DNA from: Rhodospirillaceae bacterium UBA4479
GTDB lineage: Bacteria > Pseudomonadota > Alphaproteobacteria > Rhodospirillales > Casp-alpha2
Length of the DNA: 8,888 bases
Assembly (NCBI GenBank): GCA_002389175.1
Contig: DGNZ01000390.1
Location: 1 to 8,888 of the forward strand
Reading direction: 5' to 3'
Both the position numbers and the translations under genes were made by a program. The notes below the pieces were generated by a model. That model was given only the letters and a program-made list of their open reading frames with translations, did not search any database and was not told the origin of the DNA. Of the stretch, positions 1-6,101 are shown piece after piece (position 1 is the stretch's first letter; each line of letters opens with the position of its first letter).

Positions 1-731
1 TTCAAATTGTCGAAAACGACGGCGTCACAGCAGTTCCAAATGCATTCGAAGGATTGATTGCAGGACAAACGATCACGTTGGCTGGAACAGGCACATCTAA
101 CGGCACTTTCACCATTGCTAGTATCTCAGCCGATAAATCATCAATCGTTGTTAACGATCCAAGCAATATTATCATGGCCGACGAAGTCGACACCGACGGC
201 GCACAGTTTCAAGTATTTGGCGCAAGTGGCACCATCGCGTCGACGTCCTATTACGCAGGTGATGACCAAGGCCTAACCCACCGTGTGGACGACGACCGGG
301 ACTTTGTCTTCGACGTTCAAGCCAATGACCCAGCTTTTGAGAAGGCAATCCGTGCGATCAAGCTGATCTTGCAAGGTGAATATGGGACCGAAGGCGGACT
401 CGATCAGAACTTGGACCGGGTCAACGACGCCATGTACCTGCTAAATGCGGCGCTCGATGAAACCGTCAGTGGCACCGCACCATTTGGTGATGAATTAGCA
501 GGTAGCTATGAAAGCGTCGAACAGGATATTGGGTTCGACCAGTTCTTGATCGAACAAATTAACAATACGCATTCACGGTTCATTGGTTTTTTGGAACAAG
601 ATATCGCAAAAGTTGAAAATACAGATCAGCTTGAAGCAATCACAAAACTGCTCGACGACCAGCAGGCTCTCAACGCTTCTTATCAAACTTTCTCTAGAAT
701 CAGGCAGTTGAGCCTGACGAATTTCTTATAA
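1..731 (+). CDS. FlgL/flagellin-like hook-filament junction protein, 3' part only
   Basis: The reading frame (codons from base 3) is open from the left edge to TAA 729-731, so the N-terminus lies outside the window. The last ~150 residues look like the C-terminal half of FlgL/flagellin-family proteins. They contain a YYAGDDQGLTHRVDDD stretch and an ANDPAFEKAIRAI helix typical of FlgL, then long amphipathic helices, and end in SRIRQLSLTNFL, close to the usual flagellin/FlgL C-terminal heptads. Before this lies a beta-rich, Thr/Ser/Gly-rich segment (AGQTITLAGTGTSNGTF and onward) that looks like a surface-exposed insertion. By family knowledge the protein would be exported by the flagellar type III system and sit at the hook-filament junction or in the filament. 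FlgL fits better than flagellin because of the RVDDD/ANDPAFEKA block. The missing N-terminus prevents a firm choice. Confidence 0.75.
   Translation, partial: QIVENDGVTAVPNAFEGLIAGQTITLAGTGTSNGTFTIASISADKSSIVVNDPSNIIMADEVDTDGAQFQVFGASGTIASTSYYAGDDQGLTHRVDDDRDFVFDVQANDPAFEKAIRAIKLILQGEYGTEGGLDQNLDRVNDAMYLLNAALDETVSGTAPFGDELAGSYESVEQDIGFDQFLIEQINNTHSRFIGFLEQDIAKVENTDQLEAITKLLDDQQALNASYQTFSRIRQLSLTNFL
700..717 (+). terminator. possible weak hairpin at 3' end of the FlgL-like gene
   Basis: TCAGGC (700-705) and GCCTGA (712-717) form a perfect 6-bp stem with a 6-nt loop. The T-rich run ATTTCTT follows at 721-727. The hairpin overlaps the last codons, and the tail is interrupted and starts 3 nt after the stem, so termination would be inefficient. 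It may simply reflect codon content. Confidence 0.25.
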
Positions 732-769
732 GTCGCGATAGAGCAATTTGATCACACGTTAAGGTTTCA

Positions 770-798
770 TTGACAAATCAGTGATTTTCGCCTATGTT
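770..798 (+). promoter_or_regulatory. strong sigma-70 type promoter
   Basis: A perfect TTGACA -35 box (770-775) is followed by exactly 17 bp and a TATGTT -10 box (793-798). It sits in the AT-rich spacer just after the FlgL-like gene. Transcription would start near 804-806, giving a 5' leader of about 190 nt before the ATG at 994. Nothing resembling a sigma-54 or flagellar sigma-28 promoter was seen here, so expression of the small downstream gene appears to use the housekeeping sigma factor. Confidence 0.65.
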
Positions 799-832
799 GT
801 GAGGTAAGACTCTGTTTATTGCAGTGTTTTGT

Positions 833-978
833 GCGGTTTTTAGAAAAAAATCGCTTAGCGGAGACCATTGGGTTGGACCTCTTTAGTTAAATAGCGGAAC
901 GTATTAAGTCACGTTCCTGACATCTAAAAGATGTCACGATACATGCAGGGAGAGCCAACCTAATTGTGTCGTTGCTCT
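833..978 (+). promoter_or_regulatory. structured 5' leader with four stem-loops
   Basis: Four local hairpins follow one another between the predicted transcription start and the small gene. SL1 pairs 833-841 with 846-854 (9 bp, one G-T). SL2 pairs GGAACGT (896-902) with ACGTTCC (911-917). SL3 pairs TGACATCT (918-925) with AGATGTCA (929-936), an 8-bp perfect stem abutting SL2. SL4 pairs 951-959 with 971-978 (8 bp, one bulged C). The Shine-Dalgarno at 983-986 lies just beyond SL4, so folding could control ribosome access. No match to a known riboswitch consensus was recognised. An independent small RNA is an alternative. Confidence 0.5.
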
Positions 979-993
979 TACCGGAGAAAAAGG

Positions 994-1242
994 ATGAGCA
1001 TTAATCTTGGCAGTCTTCCACCACCGTTTCCTAATGCGGCCGTTTCGTTATCGAAAGTCGCAAGCAATGTTCAGTTGCGTGAAGCGATCGAAAAATCATC
1101 AGAGAACAAGCCTATTCAAACTGGCTTATCTTCTGAAGAGATCGTGAAATCTGTCGGCACCGCCGCAGAAACAAGCTCGGACAGTGCTGGAGACAAGGCG
1201 CCATCTCAGGATAGTGGAACGAAGCTCGATTTGAGCGTCTGA
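994..1242 (+). CDS. small orphan protein (82 aa), function unknown
   Basis: The ATG at 994 is chosen because GGAG at 983-986 gives a 7-nt Shine-Dalgarno spacing. An in-frame TTG at 964 would add a basic, cysteine-containing MCRCSYRRKR start that looks non-coding. The product begins MSINLGSLPPPFPNAAVSL, has a short predicted helix (SKVASNVQLREAIEKSSENK, residues 19-38) and then a Ser/Thr/Asp/Glu-rich, low-complexity and probably disordered tail. It shows no signal peptide and no membrane segment. It lies between a FlgL-like gene and flbT, where other alphaproteobacteria often carry flaF, but it does not resemble FlaF. A distant link to short putative motility proteins of the YjfB type is possible but unsupported. 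Its own promoter, leader, SD and terminator make it a real gene. Confidence 0.7.
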   Translation: MSINLGSLPPPFPNAAVSLSKVASNVQLREAIEKSSENKPIQTGLSSEEIVKSVGTAAETSSDSAGDKAPSQDSGTKLDLSV

Positions 1243-1273
1243 CCGACCTGAGGCTTGTGTTTTTAAAAATTTT

Positions 1274-1312
1274 CTCTCAAGTCAGCCTGGGATGGTGGCT
1301 TTGAGGGTTTTT
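1274..1312 (+). terminator. intrinsic terminator after the 82-aa gene
   Basis: The outer stem pairs CTCTCAA (1274-1280) with TTGAGGG (1301-1307), with one G-T pair. A 3-nt bulge follows, then the inner stem AGCC (1284-1287) with GGCT (1297-1300). TTTTT (1308-1312) comes immediately after. It lies 31 nt after the stop codon of the small gene and fits Rho-independent termination. Confidence 0.55.
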
Positions 1313-1350
1313 GTGCGTCCAAAATACTGAGATATTGCTACTGGACGCAC
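1313..1350 (+). repeat. 9-bp perfect inverted repeat in the flbT upstream region
   Basis: GTGCGTCCA (1313-1321) and TGGACGCAC (1342-1350) are perfect inverted copies around a 20-nt loop. The loop contains a further 4-bp pairing, AATA (1323-1326) with TATT (1333-1336). It starts directly at the end of the preceding T-run and is followed by TTTG. It could be a second, back-up terminator, an operator, or an RNA processing or protein-binding element upstream of flbT. Confidence 0.5.
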
Positions 1351-1370
1351 TTTGTCCGTTACGAGAAAAC

Positions 1371-1399
1371 TTGATGCGTTGCGCATCCAATTTTAACGA
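1371..1399 (+). promoter_or_regulatory. palindrome within a weak candidate flbT promoter
   Basis: GATGCG (1373-1378) and CGCATC (1382-1387) form a 6-bp palindrome with a TTG centre. A poor TTGATG (1371-1376), 17-bp, TAACGA (1394-1399) promoter candidate spans it, so the palindrome would lie between the -35 and -10 boxes like an operator. flbT needs some promoter if the terminator at 1274-1312 works, but this one is a weak match. Confidence 0.25.
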
Positions 1400-1430
1400 T
1401 TTGTTTTGTACTTAATGGGATCGTCTCTAA

Positions 1431-1913
1431 ATGCCTTTAAAGCTCGATTTAAAATGCGGCGAGAAAATGATCGTCAACGGCGCTGTACTAGAGAATGTCG
1501 GGCCAAACGCAAAAATTTTAATCCATAACTTGGCCACTGTTCTCCGCGAAAAAGAAATACTTACCCAAGAAGATGCCGCCACGCCGGCATCGCGGGTCTA
1601 TTTCTCGTTGCAATGCGCCTACATGTTCAGCGAAGCCCGAGAAGAACATCTGAAGAATTTCAATAGATATCTGAACGACTATTTGAATGCATGCCCAAGC
1701 GCCACTGAAATCGCAGAAATCATCCGAGGACATATAGAAAAAGAAAATTTCTATAAGGGTCTTAAATCATCGCGCAACTTGATCGCTCATGAGGTGCGGA
1801 CTTTGGATGAATTCAACAACGGCATGGATAAACTGTCGCAGATTGCCCAAGACGCTGAAAAAGAAGAAGCGGAAGCAACGAACGACGACGAACAAGAAAC
1901 AACAGGAACATAA
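1431..1913 (+). CDS. flbT: FlbT, flagellin mRNA translation/stability regulator
   Basis: The 160-residue product matches the FlbT family from its first residue. It opens MPLKLDLKCGEKMIVNGAV, then has REKEILTQEDAATPASRVYFSLQ (residues 39-61), and later HIEKENFYKGLKSSRNLIAHE (101-121), all hallmark FlbT segments. In Caulobacter, FlbT acts on the 5' untranslated region of flagellin mRNA and couples flagellin synthesis to hook completion; in some other alphaproteobacteria it acts as an activator. Here the family core ends near residue 122, and the protein carries a highly acidic tail (residues 141-158) that is probably disordered. The ATG at 1431 has only a weak SD (GGGA, 1417-1420), so translation may be low or controlled. 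The stop overlaps the start of the next gene (TAATG). No flaF gene adjoins it. Confidence 0.92.
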   Translation: MPLKLDLKCGEKMIVNGAVLENVGPNAKILIHNLATVLREKEILTQEDAATPASRVYFSLQCAYMFSEAREEHLKNFNRYLNDYLNACPSATEIAEIIRGHIEKENFYKGLKSSRNLIAHEVRTLDEFNNGMDKLSQIAQDAEKEEAEATNDDEQETTGT

Positions 1914-3697
1914 TGTCAGACGAGAGCAAGCTACCCTCACCGGAGGAACTTCAAACATTCATTAAAACTGCCGAGGACGCAGCATCCGAAGCTCTTGAAA
2001 ATGGCAACGACGACGCGGCAGCCAAGCTTTTCAATGAAATCCTCGGCATCGTTCCCAATAATCCTGTGGCCCATAACGGCATCGGATTAATTGCAGTAAC
2101 CAATGATAAGGCGAACATCGCTGAACATCATTTCCGCAAAGCAGTTGAAAATGCGCCCGATTGGTCAGACCCACATGTGAACTTGGGACTTCTTTTCCTT
2201 CATGGCGGACGGGCGCGTCGCGCATTGAAAATGTTCAACAAAGCTCTGGAACTCAATCCTGAGAAAACTGGCATCAGGTATTTCCTAGCGCAAGCATATC
2301 AAAAACAAGGCAAAAAAGACGATTACGAGAACGAACTTCGTCATATTGTCACCGAAGACCCATCCCAGGCATCGGCATGCAATGATCTGGGTATCTTAGT
2401 GGCCCAACGCGGCGACTATGAAGCCGCCATAGAGCTATTCGCCCAAGCCGCCGACGCAGCGGAACCCGTTGCAGGCGCACGCACCAACATGGGCAACATG
2501 CAGTTGTTGTCAGATGACAATACGGGCGCCGAAAAAACTTTCGATCTTGCCTTAAAAGAGGCCCCTAATTCTATCGAAGCATTAGTCGGCAAGGCCGTCG
2601 CCCAACGTCGCAATGGTGATTTAGATAACGCCCTTTTAACCGCCGAACGAGCGGCGTCCCTCGCGCCAGAACATGCGGCAGCCAAGAACACTGCAGGCAC
2701 CATTTACCGCGAACTTGGGATACTCGATGCAGCAGTGAGCCATTTCACTGAAGCACTAGAACTCTCGCCGAACGATCCGGGGCCACGCAGCAATCTTGCA
2801 ATGTTAAGGCTTTTACATGGGGACTGGGCAAAAGCCTGGCCAGACTATGAAGCCCGCACACAAGTTCCAGGATTTACGTTATCTTGGGGGATGCCAAAAC
2901 TTCCCCATTGGGATGGCAATGATCTTAGTGACCAATCGATCCTCGTGCTATCTGAACAAGGTTTTGGTGACAGCATTCAGTTTGCGCGTTTTCTGCCAGA
3001 AATAGCGAAACACGCCAAGAACACACATTTTGCTGTTCAGCCAGAACTCGTTCCATTGATGGAAAGCTTAGATGGCGACATTAAGCTGATCGCACCAGAG
3101 ACATCGCTACCAGAAATTGATGTTATGTCCTTGTTGTTAAGTTTACCAGGTCGCCTAGGCATTGATCATCCTGACAGTGTTTCTGGAGCACCATACTTAA
3201 AAGCCCCTTCCCCTTCGGATAAACTTGCCGATACCATTGCCCAATTAGATGGCTTTAAGGTCGGTATCAATTGGCGTGGCGCACCGAAACATACCGAGGA
3301 CACAAAGCGGTCCATTGGTCTAGATAGTCTATCATCCGTCCTTGGAGTTGATGGCGTATCCTTTGTCAGTCTCGATTTTTCTGGGATCGAAGATACAAGC
3401 CCTGAAAATATGGTTGATGTGTCAGATCATATCTCTGACTTTGGTGACTCTGCTGCGCTGGTCGATGCGCTTGATCTTGTGATCACGGTTGATACGGCAA
3501 CGGTGCATCTTGCAGGTGCGCTGGGCAAAGATTGCTGGGCAATGATTCCATTCGTTCCTGATTGGCGTTGGCTGCTCGATGCAGATACGACGCCTTGGTA
3601 CGATAGCGTAAAGCTATTCCGACAGCCCGAACGGGGTGATTGGGGTACTGTAATTGACCGAATTAAGGCTGAACTAGAAGCAGCCGTCGGGAGCTAA
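1913..3697 (+). CDS. TPR glycosyltransferase, probable flagellin glycosyltransferase (FlmG/FlbA-like)
   Basis: A 594-residue soluble protein with no signal peptide. Residues ~20-315 are tandem tetratricopeptide repeats; NPEKTGIRYFLAQAYQKQG and SPNDPGPRSNLAMLRLLHGD are typical. Residues ~330-590 form a GT-B-like domain of the heptosyltransferase/GT41-like type. Visible motifs are EQGFGDSIQFARF (348-360), VGINWRG (450-456), VITVDTATVHLAGALGK (523-539) and PDWRW (549-553). The same architecture occurs in Caulobacter FlmG, which transfers pseudaminic acid to flagellin in the cytoplasm. The TPRs would bind flagellin and the C-terminal domain CMP-Pse. Its start overlaps the flbT stop by one base, and an AGGA at 1904-1907 lies inside flbT, so the two genes are translationally coupled. 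The adjacent Pse pathway supports the assignment. The exact donor and acceptor are inferred. Confidence 0.85.
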   Translation: MSDESKLPSPEELQTFIKTAEDAASEALENGNDDAAAKLFNEILGIVPNNPVAHNGIGLIAVTNDKANIAEHHFRKAVENAPDWSDPHVNLGLLFLHGGRARRALKMFNKALELNPEKTGIRYFLAQAYQKQGKKDDYENELRHIVTEDPSQASACNDLGILVAQRGDYEAAIELFAQAADAAEPVAGARTNMGNMQLLSDDNTGAEKTFDLALKEAPNSIEALVGKAVAQRRNGDLDNALLTAERAASLAPEHAAAKNTAGTIYRELGILDAAVSHFTEALELSPNDPGPRSNLAMLRLLHGDWAKAWPDYEARTQVPGFTLSWGMPKLPHWDGNDLSDQSILVLSEQGFGDSIQFARFLPEIAKHAKNTHFAVQPELVPLMESLDGDIKLIAPETSLPEIDVMSLLLSLPGRLGIDHPDSVSGAPYLKAPSPSDKLADTIAQLDGFKVGINWRGAPKHTEDTKRSIGLDSLSSVLGVDGVSFVSLDFSGIEDTSPENMVDVSDHISDFGDSAALVDALDLVITVDTATVHLAGALGKDCWAMIPFVPDWRWLLDADTTPWYDSVKLFRQPERGDWGTVIDRIKAELEAAVGS

Positions 3698-3698
3698 A

Positions 3699-4856
3699 TT
3701 ACCCGCGCGTCAGGATATCACTCAGCGTCTGGACCACGGTATCCTGATCCGCTTTGGTCAAGGTTGGGAACATCGGCAAACTAATTGCCCGCTCGTAATA
3801 ATCTTCCGATACCGGCATATCCCCTGCCCCAAAACCCATATCGTTGTAGTACGGCTGAGTGTGCACAGGAATGTAATGAACCTGCACACCGATACCGCGT
3901 TTACGGAGCTCAGCAAAAACCTCTGCACGCGGTGGCGCATCATCGGTTAGTCGGATGACATACAAATGCCAGGCCGATAAATCGTTCGTTTCCACGGGGG
4001 GGCGCGATAACGGCAACTTGACCAGCATTTTATCGTAGCGCGCCGCAATCTCGCGGCGGCGCTGGATATAGTCACTCAGTCGTTTAATTTGGCTCGATCC
4101 AAGTGCAGCCTGCATATCGGTCATCCGATAATTAAAGCCCAACTCGTGTTGCTCATAATACCAATCACCAGGTGGCGGTCCGGCAACCAACGCAGGATCA
4201 CGTGTCACGCCATGTGTTCGCAATGTCGCCATTTTGCTCGCTAAGTCTGCATCGTTTGTTGTTGCCATTCCCCCCTCGCCGGTGGTGATAATCTTCACCG
4301 GGTGAAGACTGAAAACAGCAATATCAGAAAATTCACATGCACCCACAGGCTTGCTTTGATAGGCAGCGCCAATCGCGTGGGCGGCATCTTCAACAATTCG
4401 AAAATTATATTCATGACCTAGTGCGGCAATGGCCGCCATATCACATGATCGCCCTGTGAAGTGCACGGGGACCACCAGCTTGGGCAGTGTTCCACTAGAC
4501 TTTGCCGCGTCCAATTTTATGCGTAACGCATCGACACACATGCATTGGGTGTCAGGATCAACATCAACAAAATCAACATCCGCGCCACACATGCGCGCGG
4601 CATTGGCGGTTGCGACAAATGAAATCGGTGGCGTCCAAACCATATCACCCGGACCAATTCCCAATGCCAGATAAGCCAAATGCAAAGACGATGTTGCACT
4701 ATTGCTTGCGACGGCATGTTGCGCCTGAACTGCGTCAGCAAAGGCCCGTTCGAACCGCTCAACCTCGGGCCCCTGGGTAAGAAAGTTCGACTTCATCACA
4801 TCGACGACGGCATCTATGTCGTCTTGTGTTACTTCTTGGCGCCCATAAGGGATCAT
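3699..4856 (-). CDS. pseC: PseC, UDP-4-amino-4,6-dideoxy-N-acetyl-beta-L-altrosamine transaminase
   Basis: A 385-residue PLP-dependent aminotransferase of the DegT/DnrJ/EryC1 family, the usual PseC length. It converts UDP-4-keto-6-deoxy-L-AltNAc (made by PseB) to the 4-amino sugar, using glutamate. Visible signatures from the chosen start are IPYGRQEVTQDDIDAVVDVM at the N-terminus, LTQGPEVERFE, the EDAAHAIGA motif with the PLP-ring aspartate near residue 157, and SLHPVKIITTGEGG with the Schiff-base lysine near residue 188. HPVK-I-TTGEGG is highly characteristic of PseC. The ATG at 4856 matches family N-termini; an in-frame TTG at 4880 would add eight residues without family support. It is transcribed away from pseI and converges on the TPR glycosyltransferase gene with one base between the stops. 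Confidence 0.93.
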   Translation of the reverse strand: MIPYGRQEVTQDDIDAVVDVMKSNFLTQGPEVERFERAFADAVQAQHAVASNSATSSLHLAYLALGIGPGDMVWTPPISFVATANAARMCGADVDFVDVDPDTQCMCVDALRIKLDAAKSSGTLPKLVVPVHFTGRSCDMAAIAALGHEYNFRIVEDAAHAIGAAYQSKPVGACEFSDIAVFSLHPVKIITTGEGGMATTNDADLASKMATLRTHGVTRDPALVAGPPPGDWYYEQHELGFNYRMTDMQAALGSSQIKRLSDYIQRRREIAARYDKMLVKLPLSRPPVETNDLSAWHLYVIRLTDDAPPRAEVFAELRKRGIGVQVHYIPVHTQPYYNDMGFGAGDMPVSEDYYERAISLPMFPTLTKADQDTVVQTLSDILTRG

Positions 4857-5045
4857 TATGATGGCAGTCCGTAGATTCAAAAAAATGGCTCAGCAAACGA
4901 TCCTAGCCAAAAAAGCATAAAAATCCATAAATTTTTGACGGCCTGTTAACCAACTTTTTATCGAATATCTATGACAATGGAGAGTTACAATTTAACAGGT
5001 ATTTTGCCTGGTTATCTGCATTAACCCTGAACGGAACACGATAAC
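4857..5045. promoter_or_regulatory. divergent promoter region between pseC and pseI
   Basis: This AT-rich 189-bp spacer must drive pseC leftward and the pseI operon rightward. Rightward, TTGACG (4935-4940) with an 18-bp gap to TATCGA (4959-4964) is a moderate sigma-70 candidate. Leftward, TTGGTT (bases 4957 down to 4952) with an 18-bp gap to TATGGA is weak. CCTGTTAA (4942-4949) and TTAACAGG (4992-4999) are inverted copies flanking the rightward -10 region, and a related CCTGGTTA occurs at 5007-5014. Shared regulation is plausible but unproven. Confidence 0.4.
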
Positions 5046-6095
5046 ATGACGAAATACGAGATTGCCGGAAGACAAATCGGGCCCGATCATCCGCCTTACA
5101 TGATCGCCGAAATGTCAGGCAATCATAAAGGTGACATTAACAGAGCAATAGCATTGATTAATGCAGCAAAGGCATCAGGTGCTGATGCCGTGAAGCTGCA
5201 AACCTACACTGCCGACACGATAACAATAGACTCTGACAGACCAGAGTTTCAAATTACCGAGGGCCCATGGCAAGGCCGTTCGCTTCATAATTTATATGAA
5301 GAAGCTCATACGCCATGGGATTGGCACGAAAAATTGTTCCGCCACGCGGCCGATATTGGGATCACAATTTTTAGCTCACCGTTCGATCCAACCGCCGTTG
5401 ACTTGTTAGAAGAATTACATGCGCCAGCATATAAAATTGCGAGCTTTGAGATTGTTGACATTCCGCTAATCAAACATGTAGCGCGCCTTGGTAAACCAAT
5501 GATCTTATCCACGGGTATGGCGTCACTCGGAGATATTGGTGACGCCGTGGCGGCTGTTCGCGAGACCGCCAATTCTCCGATGATCTTATTACACTGCACT
5601 AGCGGCTATCCAACCCCACCTGAAGATTGTGATCTGAACACGATTCCGCATTTGGCTGACAGCTTTGGTGCTATGGCAGGTCTTTCGGATCACACCGAAG
5701 GCGTGGCCGTTCCAATTGCAGCCGTTACCTTAGGTGCCGTTATCATCGAAAAGCATTTTACATTGTCACGCGCCGAGGGAGGCGTTGATGCCGACTTCTC
5801 ATTGGAGCCAGAAGAATTCAGAGTTATGGCAGACGCCTGTAAGACGGCGTGGAGTGCTCTAGGCCATATTGGATACGAGATTAAATCGAGCGAAGCTGGC
5901 TGCAAGCAGAGCCGCCGATCACTTTATGCAGTTGCAGACATCAGCGCTGGCGACGTTTTTAGCGATAAAAATGTCCGCTCCATCAGGCCAGGTCTAGGTC
6001 TCGCGCCGAAGTATTTTCCTGACGTGCTAGGCCAAGTTGCAGCAAGAGATATCAAGCGTGGTGAGCCGTTGAATTGGCATATGGTTTCGGAGTAA
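5046..6095 (+). CDS. pseI: PseI, pseudaminic acid synthase
   Basis: A 349-residue NeuB-family enzyme that condenses 2,4-diacetamido-2,4,6-trideoxy-L-altrose with phosphoenolpyruvate to give pseudaminic acid. The TIM barrel spans residues ~15-265, with IAEMSGNHKGD (20-30), DAVKLQTYTADT (47-58), SSPFDPTAVD (110-119), YKIASFEIVDIPLI (129-142), and the likely metal-binding histidines H216 (GLSDHT) and H237 (EKHFT). A C-terminal SAF antifreeze-like domain covers ~290-349 (RRSLYAVADI, NVRSIRPGLGL). SGNH and the YTADTITID/FQIT region favour PseI over sialic or legionaminic acid synthases. The ATG at 5046 has a weak SD (GGA, 5033-5035). It is the first gene of the operon, with pseF six bases downstream. 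Confidence 0.95.
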   Translation: MTKYEIAGRQIGPDHPPYMIAEMSGNHKGDINRAIALINAAKASGADAVKLQTYTADTITIDSDRPEFQITEGPWQGRSLHNLYEEAHTPWDWHEKLFRHAADIGITIFSSPFDPTAVDLLEELHAPAYKIASFEIVDIPLIKHVARLGKPMILSTGMASLGDIGDAVAAVRETANSPMILLHCTSGYPTPPEDCDLNTIPHLADSFGAMAGLSDHTEGVAVPIAAVTLGAVIIEKHFTLSRAEGGVDADFSLEPEEFRVMADACKTAWSALGHIGYEIKSSEAGCKQSRRSLYAVADISAGDVFSDKNVRSIRPGLGLAPKYFPDVLGQVAARDIKRGEPLNWHMVSE

Positions 6096-6101
6096 AGAGA
6101 G

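Noticed and set aside
931..963. Ten-codon upstream ORF (MSRYMQGEPT) inside the leader, ending just before the small gene
   Set aside because: There is no Shine-Dalgarno, it begins within a perfect hairpin, and it has no leader-peptide-like codon runs.
964..993. Upstream TTG start for the 82-aa gene
   Set aside because: It lacks an SD and would begin inside the fourth hairpin. The ATG at 994 has GGAG at ideal spacing.
805..993. Known riboswitch class (for example cyclic di-GMP) in the leader
   Set aside because: The conserved cores I know are not present; only local hairpins are seen.
3686..3705. Bidirectional terminator at the convergent stops
   Set aside because: Only a 4-bp CGGG/CCCG stem with a 10-nt loop, and no T-run on either strand.
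4857..4880. N-terminal extension of PseC from TTG 4880
   Set aside because: PseC family members begin close to the IPYGRQ segment, and the extra eight residues have no support.
4885..4910. Sigma-54 promoter for pseC on the - strand (TTGGCTAGGATCGTTTGCTG)
   Set aside because: GG and GC elements are 12 bp apart instead of the required 10, and the TGGCAC core is incomplete.
5046..6095. Sialic acid (NeuB) or legionaminic acid (LegI) synthase instead of PseI
   Set aside because: The PseI-like SGNH, YTADTITID and EIVDIPLI segments, together with pseC, pseH and pseG neighbours, point to pseudaminic acid.
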